From JADCRZ01 sp965200945 (GTDB lineage: Bacteria; Bacteroidota; Bacteroidia; Chitinophagales; Chitinophagaceae): a stretch of 64,000 nt of DNA. The notes under the pieces were generated by a model. The model was not told the DNA's origin. It ran no database searches and was given only the letters and a program-made list of their open reading frames with translations. Below, piece by piece: positions 1 through 8,185 of this stretch; the first letter of the stretch is position 1; each line of letters opens with the position of its first letter. The translations under genes were made by a program, and so were the position numbers. The DNA is taken from contig OZ241749.1 of NCBI GenBank assembly GCA_965200945.1, forward strand, positions 620,001 to 684,000, read 5' to 3'.

Positions 1-1
1 C

Positions 2-154
2 GTGCTGAGCCGCCTTTTCACCGCCCTGGGCAATGTACCGGTGCGCATGGTCAGCTATGGCGGCAGCCGCCACAATATTTCCGTCCTGATCCCCAGCGAA
101 CACAAAGTAAAAACGCTGCAGCTCCTGAATGAAGGGTTGTTTGGTCTCGTGTAG
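2..154 (+). CDS. lysC: Aspartate kinase, C-terminal end (5' truncated by window)
   Basis: The last 50 codons of a gene that enters from the left edge, ending with TAG. The translation contains VRMVSYGGSRHNISVLIP and ends LNEGLFGLV, which fits the second ACT domain at the C-terminus of aspartokinases that make aspartyl phosphate for the lysine, threonine and methionine pathway. The catalytic domain is outside the window, so a bifunctional aspartokinase/homoserine dehydrogenase is ruled out only in the sense that no dehydrogenase domain follows the ACT region. The family call rests on this short stretch alone. Confidence 0.72.
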   Translation: MLSRLFTALGNVPVRMVSYGGSRHNISVLIPSEHKVKTLQLLNEGLFGLV

Positions 155-570
155 ACTGAAAAAGGAATTCGCCTGATAATGGATGAATACATGCTGAGTA
201 GATATTCCTATCTGAACCAGCATCAAGGAATTTAAGTACACTTATTTTCCAACTGCATCTATCAAGCGAACAATCCTTTGGGCGAGCGTCGGTGTGCCAC
301 ACGGGTGCTTTGATCCTGACTGCGCGCCCAGCAGACCCGCGGCACGCCTGTCGGGGGAGCCTGTTTGCGATTGATCATCGCTTATCAGGCGAATCAGTTC
401 ATCAGGCTCTTTTATGGTTCACACAAGAAACAGCGATTCCCGGCTTGGATCCCCGCTGGTGCAGCAAGAGACAGTGTGTGCGAGTGTGTGTTTGCGGCTT
501 TAACCCGCCCTTCCCCCTCCGGGGATGGGAGTTGAGATTTTTGATCCCTTGATCCAGGTTCGGACAATCA
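155..570. other. Intergenic stretch, no gene seen
   Basis: About 415 bp between the aspartate kinase and the 3' end of dnaX, which converge here. Open frames on both strands are short, have no recognisable motif and use codons unlike the neighbouring genes. There is a GT-rich run near 473-495. No convincing terminator hairpin with a T-tract was found. Confidence 0.5.
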
Positions 571-2403
571 TCAATAATCCAGGTCCAGTTTCAGTCTGTC
601 TTTCAATTCTTTTACAAGGGGGTATTGCTCAACGATCCTGGCGAACTGCTCTTTGGAGTTCAACGGGAGATCGGTGATCTCGGGCATGCTGGTTTTTTCG
701 TGGAGGGTGATGCGGTAGGTGATGGTTTTGTTGTTGAAGAGTGCCTGCAGGTATTCACAGAGGCGCATACGCTGCTGGTCGATGAATTTCTGCTCGAGGT
801 TGTTGTGGCTGGTGATCTCGAACAGGCTGTCGTCGATCACCTTAAGCTCCGCCCTCTCGAAACTCTGCACAGCCGGGTTCTTGGCTTCCCGCAGGGAATT
901 GCCGAAATCGGCCCACGCTGCTTCGAGCGCTTCCTGTGTCAGCGGTTTGATGGTGCCTGAAATGGCCTCATTTACCTGCGTAAACTGCTTGCGGATCTTG
1001 CTCAAAGCGCCCAGTTTGCCGGAACCGGCCGGCGGTTTCGGGGGTTCCACCGCCACTGCAGCGGGCTGCACCGGTTGTATGAAAACAACCGGTTTGGGTG
1101 TTTCATTGTTATCACGGGCGGGCTTGTCTGCCGGGGTTTCGATCATGATCCGGGCAGCGGGCTGGGAGGCAATACCGGCACCGGCTGCCGGTTTCTTTTC
1201 TTTTTTTAGTTCAATGCGGGGAATATTGCGGAAGGCCAGCGGAGAGACCGCGTCCACGCTCTTTTTTTGGGTGACGCCTGCGTGCTCCGCCAACGCGGTG
1301 AGCTCGAGGGCCTGCTGCAGGTAGCACAGTTTGATGAGCGCCAGCTCCACATGAAGCTTTTTGTTGCGGGCAGCTTTGAAATTGATCTCTGTTTCGTTGA
1401 GGATGTTCAGGGCGCTTACAATATAGGCAACAGGCATGCTTTCAGCTGTCTTTACATACCGGTCCTTGAAGTTCTCGACCACCTCCAGCAGCCCGGCTGC
1501 TTTCTTGTCTTTACACACGAGCAGGTTTCGGAAGAATTCCAGAAATCCGTTCAGCACCGTGTCTCCTTCGAATCCCTTGTAGTTGATGTCATCAAAGAGC
1601 ACCAGCACTTCGGCAATATCCTGGTCGCTCATGTGCTGCAGCATCTTGAAATAGTACTCGGCATCGAGGATGTTGAGGTGTTCCAGCGTATTCCCGTACG
1701 TGACCTCCGCATTAGTAAAACTCACGATCTTGTCGAGGATGCTCAGGGAATCGCGCATGCAGCCTTCACTTTTCTGGGAGATCAGCTGCAGGGCCGACGC
1801 TTCCGCCCGTATCGATTCTTTGCGGCAGATGTCCTGCAGGTAAGCAACCGTGTCGCGGGTGGTGATGCGTTTGAAATCGAAGATCTGACAACGCGAAAGT
1901 ATGGTAGGGAGGATCTTGTGTTTTTCCGTGGTGGCCAGTATAAAGATGGCGTATGGCGGCGGCTCTTCCAGCGTTTTGAGGAACGCGTTGAAAGCGGAGG
2001 AACTCAGCATGTGTACCTCATCGATGATGTACACCTTGAACCTGCCGGCCTGCGGTGCAAACCGGACCTGGTCGACCAGCGCGCGGATATCATCCACCGA
2101 GTTGTTGCTGGCAGCATCGAGTTCGTGCACATTGAAGGAAGCGCCTTCGTTGAACGATATGCAGCTGGTGCAGTGATTGCAGGCTTCTCCTTCCGGCGTA
2201 ATGTTCTCGCAGTTGATGGTTTTTGCAAGGATGCGTGCACAGGTGGTTTTGCCTACCCCACGTGGCCCGCAGAAAAGAAATGCGTGCGCCAGGTGATTAT
2301 TCCTGATGGCGTTTTTGAGCGTGGTTGTAATATGATCCTGACCCACAACCGTTGAAAAATTCTGGGGTCTGTACTTGCGTGCGGAAACGATGAATTTATC
2401 CAT
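571..2403 (-). CDS. dnaX: DNA polymerase III subunit gamma/tau
   Basis: A 610-residue clamp-loader ATPase that loads the sliding clamp and links polymerase cores at the fork. The AAA+ N-terminus has Walker A GPRGVGKT at residues 46-53, a zinc-binding set of cysteines at 64, 74, 77 and 80, Walker B-like DEVH at 127-130, and the sensor motif ATTEKHKILPTILSRC. A proline/alanine-rich linker near residues 395-470 leads to a C-terminal domain, so the length fits the tau form. A run of seven A followed by a hairpin lies at codons 399-410 (separate entry). The start ATG is 108 bp from the divergent NADH dehydrogenase gene. Confidence 0.96.
   Translation of the reverse strand: MDKFIVSARKYRPQNFSTVVGQDHITTTLKNAIRNNHLAHAFLFCGPRGVGKTTCARILAKTINCENITPEGEACNHCTSCISFNEGASFNVHELDAASNNSVDDIRALVDQVRFAPQAGRFKVYIIDEVHMLSSSAFNAFLKTLEEPPPYAIFILATTEKHKILPTILSRCQIFDFKRITTRDTVAYLQDICRKESIRAEASALQLISQKSEGCMRDSLSILDKIVSFTNAEVTYGNTLEHLNILDAEYYFKMLQHMSDQDIAEVLVLFDDINYKGFEGDTVLNGFLEFFRNLLVCKDKKAAGLLEVVENFKDRYVKTAESMPVAYIVSALNILNETEINFKAARNKKLHVELALIKLCYLQQALELTALAEHAGVTQKKSVDAVSPLAFRNIPRIELKKEKKPAAGAGIASQPAARIMIETPADKPARDNNETPKPVVFIQPVQPAAVAVEPPKPPAGSGKLGALSKIRKQFTQVNEAISGTIKPLTQEALEAAWADFGNSLREAKNPAVQSFERAELKVIDDSLFEITSHNNLEQKFIDQQRMRLCEYLQALFNNKTITYRITLHEKTSMPEITDLPLNSKEQFARIVEQYPLVKELKDRLKLDLDY
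1175..1207 (-). promoter_or_regulatory. Possible frameshift or slippage site in dnaX
   Basis: On the coding (minus) strand the in-frame codons CTA AAA AAA GAA give an A7 run at 1207-1201. Nine bases later lies a hairpin CCGGCA-GCCGG-TGCCGG (1191-1175). A -1 shift on A AAA AAA would add 29 codons and stop at TGA, giving a product of about 430 residues without the tau C-terminus. That is close to the E. coli gamma subunit (431 residues), which is made by -1 frameshifting on A AAA AAG. The arrangement is visible in the sequence; that it works is inference, and transcriptional slippage as in Thermus dnaX is an alternative. Confidence 0.45.
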
Positions 2404-2510
2404 ATGCTTGTGTGCGAAGTTAAAAAAAAGAGACCAAATCCGGATAGCGAATCAACTCTCTCCGTTTATCCCTACCTTTCAACCATCGTTTGATCCAAAA
2501 GCCCAATTTT

Positions 2511-3809
2511 ATGATGTCAGGAAGTACGAAACGACCCAGAGTGATCATTGTAGGAGGCGGTTTTGCCGGTCTCAACCTCGCAAAGGAATTGCGGAACAGT
2601 CCGGTGGAGATCCTGATGTTCGACCGGCACAACTACCACACTTTTCAGCCCCTTTTGTACCAGGTGGCCACCGGCGCGCTGGATGCGGGCACCGTGGCCT
2701 TTCCGATCCGCCGCATTTTCCAGCGACAGAAAAATTTCAGCTTCCTGATCGCCGAAGTGCTGAAAGTGAATGCGGCCGATAATACCCTGCAGACAACGCT
2801 GGGCAATTATGCCTACGACTACCTGGTGCTTGCCACGGGAGCGGCCACCAACTTTTTTGGCAACGAGCAGCTGCAGCATTTCACCATGGACATGAAAACG
2901 GTTCCCCAGGCCTTGAACCTGCGGAGCATGATGCTGCAAAACCTTGAGAAAGCGCTTACCGAAAGCGACCCGGTAAAAAAGAAATCACTGATGACCTTTG
3001 TGGTCATCGGGGGCGGACCCACCGGTGTGGAACTGGCCGGTTCGCTTGCCGAAATGAAAAACCATATCCTGGGCAAAGACTATCCCTCCCTGGATAAGAA
3101 CCAGATGGAGATCTATGTTGTGGAAAGCAAGCCGCGGCTGCTTGGTGTGATGTCGGAGGAATCTTCCGCCGCCGCAAAGAAATACCTGGAGGAGATGGGC
3201 GTGACCATCTACAACGGGGTGCGACTGAACTCATACGATGGCGAGACGCTCCAGATCAACGATGGGAAAGTGCTGCATGCAAAAAACGTATTGTGGGCTG
3301 CGGGCGTGATCGCCGATATCCCGGATGGCATCGAGAAGGAGAAACTGGCCGGTGGAAACCGCATCATTACCGATGAGTTCAACCAGGTAAAAGGCTGGCA
3401 GAACGTATTTGCCATCGGCGATGTAAGCGCCATCATCACAGCCGACCTCCCGAACGGCCACCCCGGTGTGGCGCAGGTAGCGATACAACAGGGCAAGCAC
3501 CTGGCAAAAAATATAGAAGCGCTGGTAGACGGAAAGGCAATGGCGCCCTTTCATTACAACGACAAAGGTTCCCTTGCCACCATTGGCCGCAACCAGGCTG
3601 TGGCCGACCTGGGGAAATTCAAAACGCAGGGCTTCCTTGCCTGGCTGATCTGGACGTTCGTGCATCTGTTCTCCCTGATCGGCTTCAAGAACCGCATCTC
3701 CGTCTTTCTGAACTGGGTCGACCGCTACTTTTCCTACAACGCTTCCAGCCGCCTCATCATCCGGCCTTTCAATTCGGATATCATGACGGAAGATGTGGCA
3801 GCGAAATAA
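2511..3809 (+). CDS. ndh: Type II NADH dehydrogenase (NAD(P)/FAD-dependent oxidoreductase)
   Basis: About 432 residues. It passes electrons from NADH to quinone without pumping protons. The N-terminal FAD-binding motif VIIVGGGFAGL is followed by a second dinucleotide fold, VVIGGGPTGVELAGSLAEM, for NADH, and FAIGDVSA marks the late FAD contact. The C-terminus is hydrophobic and amphipathic (FLAWLIWTFVHLFSLIGF), as expected for the membrane-attachment helix of NDH-2. An in-frame TTG lies at 2490, but ATG 2511 is preferred because it puts the flavin motif at the usual distance from the start. A TACCTTTC element near 2473 may be its -7 box. The likely quinone is menaquinone, given mqnE downstream. 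Confidence 0.9.
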   Translation: MMSGSTKRPRVIIVGGGFAGLNLAKELRNSPVEILMFDRHNYHTFQPLLYQVATGALDAGTVAFPIRRIFQRQKNFSFLIAEVLKVNAADNTLQTTLGNYAYDYLVLATGAATNFFGNEQLQHFTMDMKTVPQALNLRSMMLQNLEKALTESDPVKKKSLMTFVVIGGGPTGVELAGSLAEMKNHILGKDYPSLDKNQMEIYVVESKPRLLGVMSEESSAAAKKYLEEMGVTIYNGVRLNSYDGETLQINDGKVLHAKNVLWAAGVIADIPDGIEKEKLAGGNRIITDEFNQVKGWQNVFAIGDVSAIITADLPNGHPGVAQVAIQQGKHLAKNIEALVDGKAMAPFHYNDKGSLATIGRNQAVADLGKFKTQGFLAWLIWTFVHLFSLIGFKNRISVFLNWVDRYFSYNASSRLIIRPFNSDIMTEDVAAK

Positions 3810-3955
3810 TGGCCTGCCGGATCAACGTATATCATAAATTTTGATCTGACACCGAACCTGGTGCTGCACCCTATTTCGTGCTGAATACTTTCTAACCGAA
3901 CCCTCATTCCAGGTACTTTATTGTATATTGCCGTCATTTGTTCAAAATAGCCGCT

Positions 3956-5416
3956 ATGCTGCAATGGGAAAATCTGTTAAGGGGGGCGCTCGGTATGTTC
4001 TTTCTTATTATCGTTTGTTTTGTGCTCAGCACAAACAGAAAAGCAATTCCCTGGCGGCTGGTGATGATCGGCATCTTCGCACAGATCATGTTTGCGATGG
4101 GGGTGCTCAATTTTAAGGTGGGAGGCCAGCCGCTTTTCTGGGTTTTCTTCGGCCTTATCACCATTGCCTATATCATCCGCAAAATCCTCCAGAAAGAACA
4201 ATCCATTATCAAATGGCTCATCCTGGCTCTTTTTCTTTTTCTAAGCGTGGGCGTGTTCACCCGTTTTCTGAATCCGGATATTTTCAAGATGTTCCTTGAA
4301 AAGGTATCCGGCGCTTTTGTGGAGCTGGTGAACCTGGGTCACAAGGGAACGGAGTTCATGTTCGGCAAGCTGGCAGATTCGAACCAGAGCTGGGCCTACG
4401 TATTCGCAATACAGGTGCTGCCCAATATCATTTTTTTTGCGGCGCTTTCTTCCATCCTTTTTTATCTTGGTATCCTGCAGAAGGTGGTATACGTGTTTGC
4501 CTACCTGCTAAACAAGCTCAATATATCAGGGTCGGAAAGTTTGTCGACAGCCGCGAATATCTTCCTCGGACAGACAGAAGCTCCGCTCATGATCAGGCCT
4601 TACCTTGATAAGATGACCCGCTCAGAGATCCTGCTGATCATGGTAGGAGGGATGGCCAATACTGCCGGCAGCGTGCTTGCGGCCTATGTGGGCGTGCTGG
4701 GCGGCAACGACCCGGTACAGCAGCATTTTTATGCGCTGCACATGCTGAGCCAGTCTATCATGAGTGCGCCGGCAGCCATCGTCTGTTCCAAAATATTGTA
4801 TCCGCAGACCGAAGGTCATCTGGTGTCGAAAGACCTTACCATTCCAAAGGAGAAGCTGGGAGACAATTTCCTGGACGCCCTTTCCCTTGGCACAACCGAC
4901 GGTCTGAAGCTGGCTGTGAATGTGGGCGCGATGCTCATTGTATTCACTGCTCTTATGTATGTGCTTGATGCCCTGCTGGGCTGGGTGGGCGGCATCACCC
5001 ACCTCAATGCAACTATCGCCGGCTTAACATCCGGGAGATACAAGGAACTTTCCCTGCAGATGTTGCTTGGGTATGTGTTTTCACCCGTTGCCTGGCTGAT
5101 CGGGGTCGACAAGGGAGACATGGTATCCATCGGGCAATTGCTGGGTGAGAAGACGATCCTCAACGAATTCGTCGCTTACATCACCCTGGGCGAAATGAAG
5201 TCGGCACACGTGATCACGTCTGCCAAGTCGCTGCTCATTGCTACGTATGCGCTGAGCGGTTTTGCCAACTTTGCCTCTATCGGCATCCAGATCGGGGGGA
5301 TCAGCCAGCTCGCGCCCAATCAGCGGAAAAACCTGACGGAACTCGGTGTAAAAGCCCTGATCGGCGGTACGATCGCCTGCCTGATGTGTGCCTGCATCGC
5401 AGGGGCGCTGGGATAA
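3956..5416 (+). CDS. Concentrative nucleoside transporter (NupC/CNT family)
   Basis: About 486 residues, polytopic inner-membrane protein with roughly ten hydrophobic segments. It imports nucleosides with a cation gradient. The CNT signature is GQTEAPLMIRPYL after the segment AANIFL, and a second conserved stretch near ITSAKSLLIATYALSGFANFASIGI forms the nucleoside gate domain. The length is larger than NupC (about 400) because of extra N-terminal helices. ATG 3956 is chosen over an in-frame TTG at 3938. The gene precedes mqnE, whose product acts on a purine-derived intermediate, but a separate promoter lies between them. Confidence 0.88.
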   Translation: MLQWENLLRGALGMFFLIIVCFVLSTNRKAIPWRLVMIGIFAQIMFAMGVLNFKVGGQPLFWVFFGLITIAYIIRKILQKEQSIIKWLILALFLFLSVGVFTRFLNPDIFKMFLEKVSGAFVELVNLGHKGTEFMFGKLADSNQSWAYVFAIQVLPNIIFFAALSSILFYLGILQKVVYVFAYLLNKLNISGSESLSTAANIFLGQTEAPLMIRPYLDKMTRSEILLIMVGGMANTAGSVLAAYVGVLGGNDPVQQHFYALHMLSQSIMSAPAAIVCSKILYPQTEGHLVSKDLTIPKEKLGDNFLDALSLGTTDGLKLAVNVGAMLIVFTALMYVLDALLGWVGGITHLNATIAGLTSGRYKELSLQMLLGYVFSPVAWLIGVDKGDMVSIGQLLGEKTILNEFVAYITLGEMKSAHVITSAKSLLIATYALSGFANFASIGIQIGGISQLAPNQRKNLTELGVKALIGGTIACLMCACIAGALG

Positions 5417-5431
5417 GCCGGCGGAAAGCCT

Positions 5432-5439
5432 TAAATTTG
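5432..5439 (+). promoter_or_regulatory. Bacteroidota -7 box for mqnE
   Basis: TAAATTTG matches the TAnnTTTG consensus of the Bacteroidota housekeeping sigma factor and lies 58 bp before the mqnE start, just after the transporter stop. No clear -33 TTTG stands at the usual 19-21 bp spacing. Confidence 0.4.
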
Positions 5440-5496
5440 CGGGTCCGCCGAACTCTTCGGGGTGGGCCATGTTATTAAGGCAGAAAATATGATTTT

Positions 5497-6669
5497 ATGG
5501 AAGTACAGGCGCTCAGGGTATTGATCGGGCAGGAAATAGATCCGGCATTACAGCAGATAGGAGAAAAAGTATTGAACCGGATTCGGGTCACGCCCGAAGA
5601 AGGCGTTTTGCTGTATGAAAGGGCCAGTATTTCTTATATCGGCGCCCTGGCCAACCACATCCGGGAGCGCATTCATGGCGACACCACTTATTTCAACCGC
5701 AATTTTCATATCGAGCCCACCAATGTGTGTGTGTTCTCCTGCAAGTTCTGTGCTTACTCCCGTCTCTATGCCAACCGCGAAGAAGGGTGGGAGCTGACGA
5801 TGGACCAGATGCTCGATATCGTGCGCAGTTACGACGGCAAACCGGTAACGGAAGTGCACATCGTGGGCGGTGTTCACCCAAAACTCAACCTCAATTATTT
5901 CCTTACGCTGATCGGCAAGATCAGTGAGCTTCGTCCCGACCTGCATATCAAGGGTTTTACGGCAGTGGAGCTTGATTATATGTTCCGCAAAGCCAAAGTG
6001 AGTGTGGAAGAAGGGATGCGGATCCTGCACGAGGCCGGACTTGATTCGTTGCCCGGCGGCGGGGCGGAGATCTTTCACCCGGAAGTGCGGGAGATCATCT
6101 GCAGCGACAAGGTGGATGCGGAAGGCTGGCTGGGCATCCATGAAGCGGCGCACAACCTGGGCATGCATTCCAATGCCACCATGCTCTACGGCCACATCGA
6201 AAGTTACTGGCACCGCATAGACCATATGGAGCGGCTGCGCCAGCTTCAGGACAAGACGGGCGGTTTCAACACGTTCATTCCGCTTAAGTTCCGCAACAAG
6301 AACAATGACATGAGCGATGTAAAGGAAAGCGGGATCATTGAAGACATGAAAGTGTATGCCATTGCCCGCATTTACCTGGATAATTTCCCCCATATCAAGG
6401 CTTACTGGCCGATGCTGGGCCGCAAAAGTGCGCAGTTGACGCTGTCGTTTGGCGTCAATGACATCGACGGTACCATCGATGATTCTACGAAGATCTATTC
6501 GATGGCGGGTTCGGAAGAGCAGCATCCTACCATGAATACGGCGCAGCTGGTCACGTTGATCAAGCAGGTAAAACGGCGGCCGGTGGAGCGTGATACGCTG
6601 TATAACCAGATACGTGACTATACCGATATCGAGATCAGTGAAATAGAGTTGAATCCTTTGTTGAATTGA
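5497..6669 (+). CDS. mqnE: Aminofutalosine synthase, radical SAM
   Basis: 390 residues. It joins 3-[(1-carboxyvinyl)oxy]benzoate to the adenosyl radical to make aminofutalosine, an early step of the futalosine route to menaquinone. The radical-SAM cluster ligands C78-x3-C82-x2-C85 sit in NVCVFSCKFCAYSR. HIVGGVHPKLN and SLPGGGAEIFHPEV are typical of the MqnC/MqnE/CofH group. The text around the cluster fits MqnE better than MqnC, the main alternative. The other mqn genes are not in the window, as is common in Bacteroidota where they are scattered. Confidence 0.88.
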   Translation: MEVQALRVLIGQEIDPALQQIGEKVLNRIRVTPEEGVLLYERASISYIGALANHIRERIHGDTTYFNRNFHIEPTNVCVFSCKFCAYSRLYANREEGWELTMDQMLDIVRSYDGKPVTEVHIVGGVHPKLNLNYFLTLIGKISELRPDLHIKGFTAVELDYMFRKAKVSVEEGMRILHEAGLDSLPGGGAEIFHPEVREIICSDKVDAEGWLGIHEAAHNLGMHSNATMLYGHIESYWHRIDHMERLRQLQDKTGGFNTFIPLKFRNKNNDMSDVKESGIIEDMKVYAIARIYLDNFPHIKAYWPMLGRKSAQLTLSFGVNDIDGTIDDSTKIYSMAGSEEQHPTMNTAQLVTLIKQVKRRPVERDTLYNQIRDYTDIEISEIELNPLLN

Positions 6670-6679
6670 TCATGAACTT

Positions 6680-6711
6680 TTTGGAATATTCTTGAAGCTT
6701 CGCTATTTTTG
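6680..6711 (+). promoter_or_regulatory. Promoter of tRNA-Arg(ACG)
   Basis: TTTG at 6680-6683, then exactly 20 bp, then TATTTTTG at 6704-6711. This is a full match to the Bacteroidota -33/-7 consensus and ends 18 bp before the mature tRNA. The tRNA-Arg(TCT) gene at 54 kb has the same two boxes at the same spacing. Confidence 0.8.
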
Positions 6712-6729
6712 CGCTCTGCTTTAAAAAAC

Positions 6730-6803
6730 GGCTGCGTAGCTCAATTGAATAGAGCATCTGACTACGGATCAGAAGGTTTCAGGTTTGAATCCTGACGCGG
6801 TCA
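6730..6803 (+). tRNA. tRNA-Arg, anticodon ACG
   Basis: A 74-nt cloverleaf. Acceptor GGCTGCG pairs with CGCGGTC (with G-T pairs), D stem GCTC/GAGC, anticodon stem TCTGA/TCAGA with loop CTACGGA (anticodon ACG, whose A34 is normally edited to inosine), T stem TCAGG/CCTGA with loop TTTGAAT, discriminator A. CCA is not encoded. It reads CGN arginine codons. Confidence 0.96.
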
Positions 6804-6808
6804 CACTG

Positions 6809-6851
6809 AAAAAAGAGGAAGTTGTACTAAGGTATGGCTTCCTCTTTTTTT
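6809..6851 (+). terminator. Terminator of tRNA-Arg(ACG)
   Basis: AAAAAAGAGGAAG (6809-6821) pairs with CTTCCTCTTTTTT (6838-6850), a 13-bp stem with a 16-nt loop ending in a T run, six bases after the tRNA. Confidence 0.85.
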
Positions 6852-7011
6852 GCACTCAGGTGTACTTCCAGCTTTTTGCAATCACATCCGCATCGCAACT
6901 CACCAGTTTATGAATCGGGCATCCACTTATATCAAACCACTGACAATATGCCTCCTGTTTCTGCGCACCGTAAGTGTGCCCGGTAGGTAGAAAATAGATA
7001 GAAGTTATGAT

Positions 7012-7258
7012 GCGTTCCCGCGGAACGCCAGGTGCTATGCCTGCACACGAGAACATTAGGGGATAGACTAAAAGGTATGAAAGCCACCTGTTTCTGTGTT
7101 CCGGCGGAACACCTGATGGGTAGCTGTAAGGCCCCCCTACACAGCGTTCCATCGGAACGCCTGTTGCTCTAGGGTGCAGCACGTGAGCAACAGACGTTCC
7201 GATGGAACGTTATTGAATCTCATAGCATGCTACCCATCAAATGTTCCTAGCGGAACAT
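7012..7258. repeat. Cluster of GTTCC-N3-GGAAC palindromes
   Basis: The 607-bp gap 6852-7459 has no credible gene. It holds five palindromes: 7012-7028, 7096-7112, 7144-7160, 7194-7210 and 7241-7258, with cores GCGTTCC/GGAACGC, GTGTTCC/GGAACAC, GCGTTCC/GGAACGC, ACGTTCC/GGAACGT and ATGTTCC/GGAACAT. About 110 bp around 7065-7170 reappears inverted at 29.54-29.66 kb, so this is a dispersed element and not a local accident. A minus-strand open frame across 6856-7182 simply translates the repeat. Confidence 0.85.
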
Positions 7259-7459
7259 GAAAACAATCGCTTTCATACTTCTTAGTCAATCCCAAATAGT
7301 ATTGAACATATTTGTGCTACCCACCGGGCTTACCTGCAGCAGGTAGAGAAAGGATGGGCCTATTTCAGCGAAAAGGCTTTATTCGCTCTGATGGATCCCA
7401 TATCATGTAAGCGGTTTGGCATTAATCACTCCCTATAACATATAGATGACTTAATTCAT

Positions 7460-8185
7460 TTAAAAAAGGAACGCCATAGTTAACTTACAAAGAATGGAAA
7501 GCATGGAAGTGACAACGACCGTTCTGAATTTCACCTGGCTGCTGATCCGGAAATAGTTCGTGATCGGTGGGCGCCACAAGAATAAAACAAATGCCAGTTT
7601 TACAAGGATCCCAATTAAGAAAGAGGTTATGTTTCCGTGATAAACTTCGCGAAATTTAAAAAAAACGTACGACTCGCTTGACCTGACGATCAGCCCGCTT
7701 AAATTGTCGGCGAAGAGGAGAATCCATCCCCACCGGCGCCTCTTGTAGAACAAGTAAATGATCAGGGGAATGTATAAAAGTATTCCAACTTGAAGGAGGA
7801 TCACCCGCTGAAAGGAGCAGGAGGTACAGGCAAAAAAGCTTGCGAGTGTTTTAATGACAACAAACAGCGACCATGCGTAGGGAAGCGCCAGTATCCCCAT
7901 CAATGCGTTGACCCACTTATTTCCTTGCGCCTCCTGGCCAGGAATTGCCGGGCCATCAAGAAAGCCTTCCGACGCCGATGTGAAGCGTTCAGGAGGTGCT
8001 GGTTTATCCTCCCCCGATGCTTCCTTGTTTTGCAGGTCGATTTCTTCAGCGATTTCCCGCTCTCCGAGGATCTGTTTCGCTGCTGTCACCACTTCTGCCT
8101 GATATGGCGCAGGCGCGTGCACAATGCGGAGCAACTCTTCATCAGGCAGCTTTACAAACTGTTCATAGAAACCAAAATTCATCAT
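7460..8185 (-). CDS. Hypothetical integral membrane protein
   Basis: 241 residues, family not recognised. The first 65 residues are soluble and acidic (LPDEELLRIVHAPAPYQAE and an EIAEEIDLQNKE stretch). They are followed by about five hydrophobic segments: near residues 95-120, 130-147, 152-170, 185-203 and 222-241. The start codon overlaps the stop of the upstream M24 peptidase gene as ATGA, so the two are translationally coupled and probably one operon. No catalytic motif is visible. It could be an accessory or immunity-like membrane partner, but nothing in the sequence decides that. Confidence 0.72.
   Translation of the reverse strand: MMNFGFYEQFVKLPDEELLRIVHAPAPYQAEVVTAAKQILGEREIAEEIDLQNKEASGEDKPAPPERFTSASEGFLDGPAIPGQEAQGNKWVNALMGILALPYAWSLFVVIKTLASFFACTSCSFQRVILLQVGILLYIPLIIYLFYKRRRWGWILLFADNLSGLIVRSSESYVFFKFREVYHGNITSFLIGILVKLAFVLFLWRPPITNYFRISSQVKFRTVVVTSMLSILCKLTMAFLF

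Noticed and set aside
292..552. Open frame of 86 codons on the plus strand near the left edge
   Set aside because: Low-complexity GT-rich content, no start context, no recognisable family and codon use unlike neighbours.
6856..7182. Open frame of 108 codons on the minus strand
   Set aside because: It is a translation of the GTTCC palindrome repeats. Similar peptides arise wherever the repeat occurs.
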